Notes under the pieces: model-generated
Databases searched by the model: none
Told to the model about the DNA's origin: nothing
The model's input: only the letters and a program-made list of their open reading frames with translations
Translations under genes and position numbers: made by a program
Part shown: in pieces, positions 22,041 to 31,275 of the stretch
Layout: each line of letters starts with the position of its first letter
Numbering within the stretch: the stretch's first letter is position 1
Assembly: GCF_002934065.1 (NCBI RefSeq)
Contig: NZ_CP018049.1
Location: 680,501 to 744,500, forward strand
DNA: 64,000 nucleotides
Source of the DNA: Pseudomonas orientalis
GTDB taxonomy: Bacteria > Pseudomonadota > Gammaproteobacteria > Pseudomonadales > Pseudomonadaceae
Direction of reading: 5' to 3'

Positions 22041-22072
22041 AACAACAAAACCGCCCGAAGGCGGCTTTGTTG
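22041..22072 (-). terminator. Rho-independent terminator of accBC
   Basis: On the minus strand CAACAAAGCCGCC pairs with GGCGGTTTTGTTG around a TTCG tetraloop and runs into T residues. It lies 10 bases after the accC stop. Confidence 0.9.
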
Positions 22073-22082
22073 GGTGGAGCAC

Positions 22083-23444
22083 TTACTGGTTGGCCAGCTT
22101 GTGTTCCAGGTAGTGAATGTTCACACCACCTTCGCAGAAGCCTTCATCACGAACCAGGTCCCGATGCAGCGGGATGTTGGTCTTGATGCCGTCGACCACG
22201 ATTTCGTCCAGGGCGTTGCGCATGCGGGCCATGGCCTCGTCGCGGGTCGCGCCCCAGGTGATCAGCTTGCCGATCAGCGAGTCGTAGTTGGACGGAACCT
22301 TGTAGCCGCTGTACAGGTGCGAATCCACACGTACGCCGTTGCCGCCGGGCGCGTGGAAATGCTTGACCAGGCCAGGGCTTGGGATAAAGGTCTTCGGGTC
22401 TTCGGCGTTGATGCGGCACTCCAGGGAGTGGCCGTGCATTTTCACGTCGTCCTGGGTGAAGGACAGCACGTTGCCGGCGGCGATGCTCAGCATCTCCTTG
22501 ACGATGTCGATACCGGTGACCATCTCCGACACCGGGTGCTCTACCTGCACGCGAGTGTTCATCTCGATGAAGTAGAAGCGGCCGTTCTCGTAGAGGAACT
22601 CGAAGGTACCGGCGCCACGGTAGTTGATGTCGATGCACGCCTTCACGCAGCGCGCCAGGACTTCCTGGCGGGCTTTTTCGTCGAGGCCCGGTGCCGGGGC
22701 TTCTTCCAACACTTTCTGGTGACGACGTTGCAGCGAGCAATCGCGGTCGCCCAGGTGGATGGCGTGGCCCTGGCCGTCGGACAGCACCTGGACTTCCACG
22801 TGACGTGGGTTGGTCAGGTACTTCTCCAGGTAGACCATCGGGTTGCCGAACCAGGCGCCCGCTTCGGAGCGGGTCTGCTTGGCGGCTTCGATCAGGTCTT
22901 CTTCCTTGTGCACCACGCGCATACCGCGACCACCACCGCCACCGGCGGCCTTGATGATCACCGGGTAACCGACTTCGCGACCAATGCGCAGCGCGGTTTC
23001 CTCGTCTTCAGGCAGTGGGCCGTCGGAGCCTGGAACGGTCGGCACGCCCGCTGCAATCATGGCGTCCTTGGCCGAGACCTTGTCGCCCATCAGGCGAATG
23101 GTTTCGGCTTTGGGGCCGATGAAGGCAAACCCGGATTTTTCCACCTGTTCGGCGAAGTCGGCGTTTTCCGCGAGGAAGCCGTAGCCCGGGTGGATGCCAT
23201 CAGCGCCGGTCACTTCAGCGGCAGCGATGATGTTCGAGACTTTCAGGTACGAGTTCGTGGCCAGTGGCGGGCCGATGCAGATGCTTTCGTCCGCCAGTTT
23301 CACGTGCATCAATTCGGTATCGGCCGTCGAGTAAACAGCGACGGTCTTGATGCCCTCTTCCTTACAGGCGCGCAGGATACGCAGCGCGATCTCGCCGCGG
23401 TTGGCGATCAGGACTTTTTGCAGTTTCTTCGCAGGTTTCAACAT
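22083..23444 (-). CDS. accC: Acetyl-CoA carboxylase biotin carboxylase AccC
   Basis: 453 residues. Carboxylates the biotin on AccB with ATP and bicarbonate, the first step of fatty-acid synthesis. Seen: [20 protein letters not shown], the glycine-rich ATP loop [14 protein letters not shown] and the catalytic [15 protein letters not shown]. The start at 23444 follows GGAG and gives the usual length. It is 17 bases downstream of accB. Confidence 0.97.
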   Translation of the reverse strand: MLKPAKKLQKVLIANRGEIALRILRACKEEGIKTVAVYSTADTELMHVKLADESICIGPPLATNSYLKVSNIIAAAEVTGADGIHPGYGFLAENADFAEQVEKSGFAFIGPKAETIRLMGDKVSAKDAMIAAGVPTVPGSDGPLPEDEETALRIGREVGYPVIIKAAGGGGGRGMRVVHKEEDLIEAAKQTRSEAGAWFGNPMVYLEKYLTNPRHVEVQVLSDGQGHAIHLGDRDCSLQRRHQKVLEEAPAPGLDEKARQEVLARCVKACIDINYRGAGTFEFLYENGRFYFIEMNTRVQVEHPVSEMVTGIDIVKEMLSIAAGNVLSFTQDDVKMHGHSLECRINAEDPKTFIPSPGLVKHFHAPGGNGVRVDSHLYSGYKVPSNYDSLIGKLITWGATRDEAMARMRNALDEIVVDGIKTNIPLHRDLVRDEGFCEGGVNIHYLEHKLANQ

Positions 23445-23461
23445 CGAAGGTGCTCCGCGGT

Positions 23462-23923
23462 TCAAACGATGGTGAACAGCGGCTGGTCGTACTCAACCGG
23501 CTGACCGTTTTCTACCAGGATGGATTCAATGACGCCGGCTTTTTCCGCAGTGATGTGGTTCATCATTTTCATCGCTTCCACGATGCAGATGGTGTCGCCC
23601 ACTTTCACGGTCTTGCCCACTTCAACGAAGGCTGGCGAGGTCGGCGCCGGGGTGCGGTAGAAGGTACCGACCATTGGCGACTTGACCACGAAACCGTTCA
23701 GCTCAGGGGCTGCCGGGGCCGCAGGTGCTGCGGCTGGAGCGGCGGCGGCAGGTGCGGCAGCAGCTGGCGCCGGTGCTTGCATCTGCGGTGCGTAGAACTG
23801 TTGGGCCGGGGTCTTGCTGTGACGGCTGATCCGTACGGACTCTTCGCCTTCCTTGATTTCCAGCTCGTCGATACCGGATTCTTCCAGCAGTTCGATCAGT
23901 TTCTTAACTTTACGGATATCCAT
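23462..23923 (-). CDS. accB: Biotin carboxyl carrier protein AccB
   Basis: 153 residues: an N-terminal helical region ([19 protein letters not shown]), an Ala/Pro-rich flexible linker (about 48-72) and the biotinyl domain with the modified lysine in EAMKMMN. It carries carboxybiotin between AccC and AccAD. Confidence 0.97.
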   Translation of the reverse strand: MDIRKVKKLIELLEESGIDELEIKEGEESVRISRHSKTPAQQFYAPQMQAPAPAAAAPAAAAPAAAPAAPAAPELNGFVVKSPMVGTFYRTPAPTSPAFVEVGKTVKVGDTICIVEAMKMMNHITAEKAGVIESILVENGQPVEYDQPLFTIV

Positions 23924-23947
23924 GAATCATCAACTCCCAAGGGTCGG

Positions 23948-24403
23948 TCAGGGGCGTTTAGCCTGTTCTTCAACGTGTTCCAGGGCGGCCTCCAGGGCCA
24001 GTCGGTAACCGCTGGCGCCAAGGCCGCAGATCACTCCTACCGCTACATCGGAGAAGTAAGAGTGATGGCGGAAAGCTTCGCGTTTGTGCACGTTCGATAA
24101 ATGCACTTCGATGAATGGGATGCTCACCGCCAGCAGCGCGTCACGTAATGCAACGCTTGTATGCGTGAAAGCGGCGGGATTGATCAGAATAAAGTCCACG
24201 CCTTCGCCGCGCGCGGCATGGATGCGATCAATCAATTCATACTCGGCATTGCTTTGCAGGTAGAGCAAATGGTGGCCGGCAACACGGGCCCGCTGTTCCA
24301 GATCGAGGTTGATCTGATCCAGCGTCACTGCCCCGTAGACGCCCGGTTCGCGGGTGCCGAGCAGGTTCAGGTTGGGTCCGTGAAGAACCAGTAAGGTCGC
24401 CAT
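23948..24403 (-). CDS. aroQ: Type II 3-dehydroquinate dehydratase AroQ
   Basis: 151 residues. Third step of the shikimate pathway. Seen: [19 protein letters not shown] with the catalytic tyrosine, [16 protein letters not shown], and [17 protein letters not shown] with the catalytic histidine. It is the first gene of an aroQ-accB-accC group with a 24-base gap to accB. Confidence 0.97.
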   Translation of the reverse strand: MATLLVLHGPNLNLLGTREPGVYGAVTLDQINLDLEQRARVAGHHLLYLQSNAEYELIDRIHAARGEGVDFILINPAAFTHTSVALRDALLAVSIPFIEVHLSNVHKREAFRHHSYFSDVAVGVICGLGASGYRLALEAALEHVEEQAKRP

Positions 24404-24582
24404 CGGCTGTTCCTTGTTATTGGTTGGGGTAGCGCAGAACCCGGCGACTATGCCGCAAAGCCTTTGTGACTGTCCAGTTCTATGCAGTAGCCAGCACGAT
24501 TAGCGAGGATAGCGCGAAATTTTTGACTGTGACTTGGGATTCGGTCATGGGTAATACAGTCGTGAAATCGCGGGAGATCCCA

Positions 24583-25059
24583 TGTGGGAGGGGGCTTGCC
24601 CCCGATGGCGGCCTCAGGGCCGACCAGGATGTTGGATCAGATCGAGTACATATCCGTTTCTGCGGTAACGGCTGCTTAGGGTTCCGCCCTGACGGCGGCT
24701 CACTTTTGAAAAGCGCAAAAGTAAGCAAAACGCTCTTGCCCCACCACTCGGCACCTCGCTTGGGCTCGGTGTGCCCGAACGCAGGCTTGAATCCGTGGGC
24801 CGCCGCAATGGGCCATCCATGGCCCAGTGCGGCTAACCCGGCGTCCTGCCGGGTTACCCACGGATTCAAGCCTGCGTTCGGCCAGCGTGGTTTAACGGGG
24901 CGCCTGAGATCAAGATCAAAAGCGACTCGCTTCGCATCGTGGTTACGGTTGAGCGCTACAGATACAGAGTTGTGTAGATACCTATGCCCCGATAGCGGTG
25001 CATCAGTGACAGATACTGAGACTGACACACTGCAATCGGGGGCAAGCCCCCTCCCACAT
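24583..25059. repeat. REP-bounded structured element, copy A
   Basis: A 477-base composite: a REP arm at each end and about 380 bases of non-REP interior shared with copies at 34852, 43267 and 46044. The interior holds a series of hairpins: CCGCC/GGCGG at 24684-24698, ACTTTTG/CAAAAGT at 24702-24722, and a large three-way junction at 24775-24881. The right end is part of an ordinary REPIN. It fills most of the aroQ-ctpL gap (24404-25082). Open frames through it are not conserved as proteins. Confidence 0.85.
24775..24881. repeat. Three-way junction core of copy A
   Basis: A perfect 25-base outer stem (24775-24799 with 24857-24881, starting CCGAACGCAGGCTTG) encloses two hairpins with almost no spare bases. 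Hairpin 1 (24802-24833) pairs GCCGCA/TGCGGC and TGGGCCAT/ATGGCCCA around an A-G mismatch. Hairpin 2 (24834-24856) pairs TAACCCGGC/GCCGGGTTA around a five-base loop. The same core occurs at 35044-35150, 43459-43565 and 46236-46342, always 107 bases long. Confidence 0.85.
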
Positions 25060-25082
25060 TTTGATCTCCACTGGAGGGGTGA

Positions 25083-27044
25083 TCAGACGCGGAAGGCCTG
25101 CACCGCCGTGTTGAGCTGCCCGCCCAGCACCAGCAGGTGTTCGCCCTGGCTGCGCCCCTGGCCGATACGCAGCAGGTTGTCCTCGCCCAGCTGGTGAATG
25201 CGTTCGCTGTTATCGCGAATCTCGCTCACGGCCCCGCTTTGCTGCGCAGTCACGTCAGCGATGCGCACCGCTGTCTCGGAAATGGTCTGGATCGCCCCGA
25301 CGATTTCGTCCAGCGCGCCATCGGCGGCCTGGGCTTGCTCGGCGGTGGCTTCGGCGTGTTCGACCTGCGCACGCATGCCTTGCACCGATTGGTGGGCGGC
25401 GCTTTGCAGGCTGCTGATCAAGCCCTGGATTTCGGCGGTGGCGCCGGCTGTGCGCTGGGCCAGGGTGCGTACTTCATCGGCGACCACGGCGAAACCCCGG
25501 CCGGCCTCACCGGCGCGGGCGGCTTCGATGGCGGCATTGAGCGCCAGCAGGTTGGTCTGGTCGGCGATCGAGCGGATCACCGTGAGCACGCCGCCGATGG
25601 TGGCGGATTCCTCGGCAAGTTTCTCGATCATCTGCGCGTTTTGCTGCACTTCTCCCACCAGGGCGTGCAACCCGGTCAGGCTCAGGCCGATGACGCGCTG
25701 GCCTTGTTCCACGGCGATGCCGGCACTGCGACTGGCGCCAGCGGCCTGGCTGGCATCGCCCGCCACTTGCTGGATGGTCGCTTCCAGTTCGCCCAGGGAG
25801 TCACGGATCTGCGCGGTATCCCCGGCCTGGCGTTCGGCGCCGTCGTGCAGGCCGCTGCTCAGTTCGGCAAGGGCGCGGCTGCTGCCGGCAACTTCTTCGG
25901 CGTTGCCGCGAATCGTGCCGACCAGGTCCACGAGATAAGCGCGCAGGCGGTTGAGCGAGGCTTCGATATCGCGCAGTTCGCGGTTGGTCCTGCCCAGGCC
26001 GATCGGCTGGCTGAAGTTGCCTTCGGCCCAGGTGGACAGCGCCGGGGCGAGGGCGGTCAGCACCCGCGCCAGGCGACGCTGCAAGGTGTCGATCAACAGG
26101 GCGATCAGCAGGATCAGGCCAATCATCAGCCCTTGTATCAGGCGCACTTCGCCCTGGATGCTGGCGTGTTGCGCACGCACCACCGGCTCCAGGCCGGCGA
26201 TGGCTTGGCGCACACCGGTGATCTTGGTGCGGGTGGCGGCGGCAAGGTCGGCGCGTTGCTGGATCTGTTCGCGGGTGCGCTTGAGCTCGGCGGGGTAGCG
26301 GGTCAACAGGCCGTTGAGTTCACGCTTGAGGTCGACGCCGGTGTCCAGCGCTTCGGTTTTTTCAGTGTTTTCCAGGCCCATCAAGGCGGAAAAATCGTCG
26401 GTGCTGGATTCGGCGCTGGCCTTCACGCCCAGTAACGGCAGCTGTGCCAGCAGGTCGGCCTGGCTACGGATGTTGGCGATTTCACGCTCGACGTCATCGG
26501 CCAGCTCGGCGCGCCCGCTGCTGACCAGTTTTTCGCGCGCCAGGGACAACTTGCCCAAGTGTTGCGAGGCGGCCAGCAGGGGCGGCAGGTAGCGCGCGGC
26601 GTCCGCAGAATTGACCGCGCTGGCGTACTGGCTCAGTTGCTCCAGGTTCGCCCCCAGTTCGCGTTCGGCTTGCAGCAGCAGCGCTTGCGGGTCGCCGGCC
26701 AGTTTACCGGCGGCGAGCAGGTCGGTTTTGCTGAAGGCATCCAGGTCCGCAAGGCTGGGACGCAGGCTTTGCGCCAACTCGGGCGGCAGTGAGTCGAGCT
26801 GCTGCAACAGGCTTTCCAGGCTCTGACCGGCGCTGCTCAACCGCAGGGCATCGCCGCTGGCCAGGTAGTCGTCGATATTGCGTGCGGTCTGGTTCTCAAA
26901 GGCCTGGGACAGTCCCAGATAGCGCTCCATCAACAGGTAAGGGCGCTCCAGCGCCCGTTGCGACCACCACAGCGTCGCGCCAAGTGCCAGGCACACGGCA
27001 ACCAGAAGAAGGGTATTGAGATTGGTCAGCAGCTTCAGGCGCAT
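25083..27044 (-). CDS. ctpL: Methyl-accepting chemotaxis protein, CtpL-like
   Basis: 653 residues. One N-terminal membrane helix (about 8-27), a large helical periplasmic sensor (about 28-300), a second membrane helix ([17 protein letters not shown]), HAMP-like linker, and a signalling domain with the conserved hairpin tip [20 protein letters not shown]. The position next to gcbA matches P. aeruginosa CtpL, a phosphate-sensing chemoreceptor; the ligand here is inferred from that. The ATG at 27044 is preferred over an in-frame TTG at 27056. In P. aeruginosa dsbD lies between this gene and aroQ; here the repeat element occupies that place. Confidence 0.85.
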   Translation of the reverse strand: MRLKLLTNLNTLLLVAVCLALGATLWWSQRALERPYLLMERYLGLSQAFENQTARNIDDYLASGDALRLSSAGQSLESLLQQLDSLPPELAQSLRPSLADLDAFSKTDLLAAGKLAGDPQALLLQAERELGANLEQLSQYASAVNSADAARYLPPLLAASQHLGKLSLAREKLVSSGRAELADDVEREIANIRSQADLLAQLPLLGVKASAESSTDDFSALMGLENTEKTEALDTGVDLKRELNGLLTRYPAELKRTREQIQQRADLAAATRTKITGVRQAIAGLEPVVRAQHASIQGEVRLIQGLMIGLILLIALLIDTLQRRLARVLTALAPALSTWAEGNFSQPIGLGRTNRELRDIEASLNRLRAYLVDLVGTIRGNAEEVAGSSRALAELSSGLHDGAERQAGDTAQIRDSLGELEATIQQVAGDASQAAGASRSAGIAVEQGQRVIGLSLTGLHALVGEVQQNAQMIEKLAEESATIGGVLTVIRSIADQTNLLALNAAIEAARAGEAGRGFAVVADEVRTLAQRTAGATAEIQGLISSLQSAAHQSVQGMRAQVEHAEATAEQAQAADGALDEIVGAIQTISETAVRIADVTAQQSGAVSEIRDNSERIHQLGEDNLLRIGQGRSQGEHLLVLGGQLNTAVQAFRV

Positions 27045-27097
27045 GCGTGGTTTCAACCGACAGCAAAAGATAAGTGCCTGAAGTTATTGCGTTTCTA

Positions 27098-28792
27098 TTA
27101 CAACCTTATGACCGATTCAGTGAATTCCGGTGAAAAGATGGCACTTTGCTTTGATGGGCGAGCCGCCTGCACGCGGTTGCGTCCGGCATGCTTGGCACGG
27201 TACAGCGCCTCGTCGGCCTGGGCGGCCATCATCAGGCCGTCGGAGCCGTCGCACAGTTCCACCAGCCCGGCACTGAAGGTGCACCATAAGTCCTGTGGCT
27301 GGGCCGGGTAGTGGATTTCCGCAAAGCGCCCACGAATGTCGTCCAGCACCCTGCAGGCCGATTCGAGGTCGGTGTCGGGCATTACGATGGCAAATTCCTC
27401 ACCGCCATAGCGGCCGATGTAATCGGTCTTGCGCAGGCGCTGCTTGAGGAACAGGGCCAGGCTCTTGATGACGCGATCGCCCATGGGGTGACCGTGGCTG
27501 TCATTGACCCGCTTGAAGTGGTCGATATCCAGCATGGCGAAGCTCAGCGGCTTGTTTTCGCGACGGGCGCGGAAGCTGCAGTCTTCGAGCAATTGCAGGA
27601 TATGCGTGTGGTTGTACAGCCCGGTCAGGCTGTCGCGCACCATCCGCGCCTTCAAGTTTCGCGCGCGCGCCGCGCGGTTGCGTACGGTGGTGATCAGATG
27701 GCGCGGCTTGATCGGCTTGGTCAGGAAGTCGTCACCGCCTTCGCTCATCGCATCGAGCTGTTTGTCCAGGTCGTCTTCGGCCGACAGGTAGATGATCGGC
27801 ACGCTGACATAGCGGTCGTTGTGGCGAATCACCTTGGCCAGCTCGGTGCCGGTGCAGGCGGGCATGTACATGTCGAGGATGATCAGATCGGGCTGGAAGT
27901 CCGCCAGCTCGGCCATGGCCTGGATCGGCTCGATCAAGGTGCGGGTGACGATGCCGGCGCTGTTGAGCAGGCGCTCGGTGTGCAAGGCCTGGGCACGGGA
28001 GTCGTCAATGATCAACACTTTATACGGTTCATATTGCGCGACGCAGGTCAGCACTTCGATTTTTTCCAACAGGCTCGAGGCTTCCAGCGTGCCGGTGAGG
28101 AATTCTTCGCCGCCGGCACGCACGGCGGCCAGGCGTGTGGGTGTGTCGGTTTCATTCAGGCTGAAAAACAGCAGCGGCAGCTTTTGCTCCAGGCCCTGCT
28201 GGGCTTCGGCGGCCAGTTTCAGCCCAAGCCCTGTGCCGCAGAAGTCCACGTCCATTACCATGGCCGATGGCAGGCGCTCGGCCATGGTGGCGCGAAAGGC
28301 TGCGACGCTGTCCAGGGATTGGGCGCTCATGCCAAAGAATTCCAACTGCCTGGCCAGGCGTTCGGCACGGTCATGGTCGGCCAGCATCACATAGATCGGC
28401 TTGCGCATCGGCGGCAGCAGGGTTTGCTCAAGTTGATCGCCCTGGCGCAACCCGGTGCGCGACAGCCGCTGCATCAGGCGGTTGAGTTCGGTGATCAACT
28501 GGCTGCTGAGGCGACCGCGGTTGTCTTCCACGGCCCTGAGGGACTCGCCAATGTGCCGGGCCAGTTGGCGATGCTCGGGCTGTTCAAAACGCTCGGCAAA
28601 ACGCAGCAGGCGCAGATTGGCTTCGCTGAGTTCGGAGAAGTCGGCGTTCGACCATTCGCTGCGTTGCAGGCGTTGCCAGATCTCAAGAATTTGACGTGCC
28701 TGATGAATTACCCGCTGGGCAAAATGCTGCTTGAGACGCTCGCGGCTGGGGTCTTCTGACTCGGTCATATCCTGACTACTGTGAGGGTGCAT
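27098..28792 (-). CDS. gcbA: Diguanylate cyclase GcbA (two receivers + GGDEF)
   Basis: 564 residues. Order: helical N-terminus (1-130), a first receiver (about 131-250), a canonical receiver (about 257-375) with D307 in LIILDMYMPA, and a GGDEF domain (about 385-545). The active-site motif is GGEEF at 463-467, with an intact inhibitory RxxD site (RKTD, 454-457). It makes cyclic di-GMP and, in P. fluorescens and P. aeruginosa, GcbA promotes surface attachment. A second in-frame ATG eight codons in is possible. Confidence 0.92.
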   Translation of the reverse strand: MHPHSSQDMTESEDPSRERLKQHFAQRVIHQARQILEIWQRLQRSEWSNADFSELSEANLRLLRFAERFEQPEHRQLARHIGESLRAVEDNRGRLSSQLITELNRLMQRLSRTGLRQGDQLEQTLLPPMRKPIYVMLADHDRAERLARQLEFFGMSAQSLDSVAAFRATMAERLPSAMVMDVDFCGTGLGLKLAAEAQQGLEQKLPLLFFSLNETDTPTRLAAVRAGGEEFLTGTLEASSLLEKIEVLTCVAQYEPYKVLIIDDSRAQALHTERLLNSAGIVTRTLIEPIQAMAELADFQPDLIILDMYMPACTGTELAKVIRHNDRYVSVPIIYLSAEDDLDKQLDAMSEGGDDFLTKPIKPRHLITTVRNRAARARNLKARMVRDSLTGLYNHTHILQLLEDCSFRARRENKPLSFAMLDIDHFKRVNDSHGHPMGDRVIKSLALFLKQRLRKTDYIGRYGGEEFAIVMPDTDLESACRVLDDIRGRFAEIHYPAQPQDLWCTFSAGLVELCDGSDGLMMAAQADEALYRAKHAGRNRVQAARPSKQSAIFSPEFTESVIRL

Positions 28793-28924
28793 GCTGAGGT
28801 CAACTAGTGGCCCTATGCTAGCACCTCTTTTCTATTGTATGAGTGTCATACGTCAATTAAGTACGCGTCGGCGGTATTCATTTTTTGACCTCGTGGTCGC
28901 GCTGTGTAAAAAGCGTGCATCCTT

Positions 28925-28940
28925 TATAGTTCACCCTCGG
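28925..28940 (+). promoter_or_regulatory. Possible promoter -10 region of the DUF2333 gene
   Basis: TATAGTTCACCCTCGG contains a TATAGT -10-like hexamer. The identical 16 bases occur at 35424-35439, ahead of the alpha-2-macroglobulin gene. No good -35 is seen at 17 bases. If used, the leader to the gene at 29067 is about 130 bases. Confidence 0.4.
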
Positions 28941-29066
28941 GTATGCGCCAGTCTGGTTTAAAAGCGCCGCACCGATGGGCACGATGGGGTAGGGTTGTGG
29001 TCGGAGTGTTTGACCGCACCCGGACAATTGATGTGCATGAACTCAAGTGATTGAAAGGATATCGCC

Positions 29067-30134
29067 ATGCTGGACTGGAAAAACCGTGAAGGCAGTGCCA
29101 AAGGCCCCGCCCCTGAGCCCAAGTCGGCCAACCGCAGCTACGTTCGCAACCTGCTGATGAGCCGCGCCTTGCTCAGCGTGATCTGCTTGTACCTGCTGGT
29201 CACTGGAGGCCTGGGTTGGTATTGGAGTCAGGAGCCGGCGTTGTTTCCGGTCCAGCAAAACGCCCAGCTTGCCGCCGAGAAGGAAGGCAAGCAGATGGTG
29301 ATCGGCTACACCACCGTCGAAACCCTGAAAAACGTGGTCGGCACCTTGCTCAACAAGCCCGGTGGCTACATTTCCAATGACCGTTTCCCGCCAGGCCTGT
29401 GGATGGACAACATGCCGAGCTGGGAGTACGGCGTGCTGGTGCAGGTACGTGACCTGACCCGCGCCCTGCGCAAGGATTTCGCCCGTTCCCAGTCGCAGTC
29501 GGCTGAAGACGCTGACCTGGCCAAGGCCGAGCCGCGTTTCAACTTTGACAACAAGAGCTGGGTGCTGCCGTCCAGCGAGTCGGAATACCAGGAAGGCATC
29601 AACTCCCTGAGCCGCTACGAAGCACGCCTGTCCGACCCTAACCAGAAGGGCGCGCTGTTCTATGCCCGCGCCGACAACCTGAACAACTGGCTGGGCGACG
29701 TCGCCACCCGTCTGGGTTCGCTGTCGCAGCGCCTGTCGGCCAGTGTGGGCCGCGTGAAGCTGAACACCGCACTGAAAACCGAAGCGCTGGCGCCGGGTGA
29801 AGTGCCGCAGGTCGATGAAGAAGTGGTGGAAACCCCCTGGATGCAGATCGACAACGTGTTCTACGAGGCCCGTGGCCAGGCGTGGGCGCTGTCCCATCTG
29901 CTGCGCGCCATCGAAGTCGATTTTGCCGACGTGCTGGCCAAGAAAAACGCCACCGTCAGCGTGCGCCAGATCATTCGTGAGCTGGAGGCCTCGCAGGAAC
30001 CGGTGTGGAGCCCGATGATTCTCAACGGCAGCGGCTTCGGTGTACTGGCGAACCATTCGCTGGTGATGGCGAACTACATTTCCCGGGCCAACGCTGCAGT
30101 GATCGATTTGCGTCAGCTCCTCAATCAGGGTTGA
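29067..30134 (+). CDS. DUF2333 family inner-membrane protein
   Basis: 355 residues. A cytoplasmic N-terminus (MLDWKNREGSAKGP), one membrane helix (LLSVICLYLLVTGGLGWYW, about 35-53) and a large soluble, probably periplasmic domain rich in conserved aromatic patches (GGYISNDRFPPGLWMDNMPSWEYG). The family function is unknown. AAGGAT precedes the ATG. The stop overlaps the next start by one base, so it is co-transcribed with a NUDIX gene, as in P. aeruginosa. Confidence 0.88.
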   Translation: MLDWKNREGSAKGPAPEPKSANRSYVRNLLMSRALLSVICLYLLVTGGLGWYWSQEPALFPVQQNAQLAAEKEGKQMVIGYTTVETLKNVVGTLLNKPGGYISNDRFPPGLWMDNMPSWEYGVLVQVRDLTRALRKDFARSQSQSAEDADLAKAEPRFNFDNKSWVLPSSESEYQEGINSLSRYEARLSDPNQKGALFYARADNLNNWLGDVATRLGSLSQRLSASVGRVKLNTALKTEALAPGEVPQVDEEVVETPWMQIDNVFYEARGQAWALSHLLRAIEVDFADVLAKKNATVSVRQIIRELEASQEPVWSPMILNGSGFGVLANHSLVMANYISRANAAVIDLRQLLNQG

Positions 30135-30673
30135 TGATGGACGCTACTCAAAAGGAGGCCGCCCACCGGGTAGCCTCCGATGCTGAACTGATCCAGTGGG
30201 TTGACGAACATGACAACCCGCTCGGCAACCTCGTCAGGTCCGACCTGCGCAACCGCGGACTGATTGGCCGTTGCACCTTTATCTTCCTGTTCAACTCCAG
30301 GGGCGAGCTGTGTGTGCATCGGCGCACCCTGAGCAAGGCACTGTACCCCGGGTTCTGGGACACGGCAGCGGGCGGGATGGTCGCGGCAGGGGAAACCTAT
30401 GCCGATTCGGCGGCCCGCGAGCTTGCCGAAGAACTGGGCGTCAGCGGCGTGGAATTGATCGAACATGACCATTTCTATTTCGAAGACGGCGACAGCAGGC
30501 TTTGGTGCACCTCCTACTCGGCGGTATGGGACGGGCCACTGTGCCTGCAGCCCGAAGAAGTCATGGAAGCGCGCTTCCTGCCGATTGAAACGGTGTTGAG
30601 CGAGGCCAGACACAAGCCTTACTGCCCGGACGCGCAAGAAGGCCTGCGTCGCTATCTGGCGTTGCGTCGCTAA
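30134..30673 (+). CDS. NUDIX hydrolase
   Basis: 179 residues with the complete Nudix box: GGMVAAGETYADSAARE continuing LAEELGV, giving the Gx5Ex7REUxEExGU pattern. This family hydrolyses nucleoside-diphosphate-linked compounds; the substrate here is not evident. The layout resembles the YfcD-type subgroup. Two adjacent ATG codons (30134, 30137) could each serve. Confidence 0.9.
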   Translation: MMDATQKEAAHRVASDAELIQWVDEHDNPLGNLVRSDLRNRGLIGRCTFIFLFNSRGELCVHRRTLSKALYPGFWDTAAGGMVAAGETYADSAARELAEELGVSGVELIEHDHFYFEDGDSRLWCTSYSAVWDGPLCLQPEEVMEARFLPIETVLSEARHKPYCPDAQEGLRRYLALRR

Positions 30674-30761
30674 AGTTGCATGAAATGGCGCCATTTGGCC
30701 CTTAGCAACTTGGCTTTTTGCCGTTACACTGCGCCACTTTTCATCCCCTAGAGGATTGCCG

Positions 30762-31133
30762 GTGGCCAAGAAAGCCGCATCCTTCGCCGCCCTGGGTGGC
30801 CTGGTATTTTCCACCGATGCAGGTCGACACTGCCCGGACTGCCGTCAGCCCGTGGATTCGTGCACCTGCAAACAAACCCTGATTCCCGAAGGCGACGGCA
30901 TTGCCCGCGTACGCCGCGAGAGCAAAGGCCGTGGCGGCAAGACGGTGACCACCATCACCGGCGTGCCGCTGGCCGAAGAGGCGCTCAAGGAACTTGCCAC
31001 CACGCTGAAGAAGCGCTGCGGCACCGGTGGCGCGTTGAAAGACGGCGTCATCGAAATCCAGGGCGAGCATGTCGAGTTGCTGTTGGCCGAGCTGATCAAG
31101 CTCGGTTACAAGGCCAAGAAGTCCGGCGGCTGA
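30762..31133 (+). CDS. yciH: SUI1/eIF1-like translation factor YciH
   Basis: 123 residues. The C-terminal SUI1 domain (RGGKTVTTITGVPL, CGTGGALKDGVIEIQGEH) is related to eukaryotic eIF1. An N-terminal cysteine cluster, CPDCRQPVDSCTC, may bind metal. The bacterial role in initiation is only partly known. The GTG at 30762 is preferred over the TTG at 30756 because GAGGA ends six bases upstream. Confidence 0.9.
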   Translation: MAKKAASFAALGGLVFSTDAGRHCPDCRQPVDSCTCKQTLIPEGDGIARVRRESKGRGGKTVTTITGVPLAEEALKELATTLKKRCGTGGALKDGVIEIQGEHVELLLAELIKLGYKAKKSGG

Positions 31134-31275
31134 AAGCCTCTTCCCGGCCTGTGTCTAAACTCTGCCCTGCGAGCGAGGTCTACCTCCCTTACAGGCAAAT
31201 CGTCATTTTCATTCTTTAGACTGCGCCAGCCTCCGCTTGAGGTGGCGCCTTCGCCTTCATTTATAGGGGACTTCG

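Noticed and set aside
24466..25197. 243-codon frame through structured element copy A, and similar frames in the other copies
   Set aside because: The shared peptide (for example NAGLNPWAAAMGHPW) comes from the repeat's palindromes. Both strands give related peptides and no ribosome site is present.
29043..30056. 337-codon minus-strand frame opposite the DUF2333 gene
   Set aside because: It overlaps a gene with a good ribosome site, membrane helix and conserved neighbour; the minus-strand product is low-complexity Gln/His/Arg.
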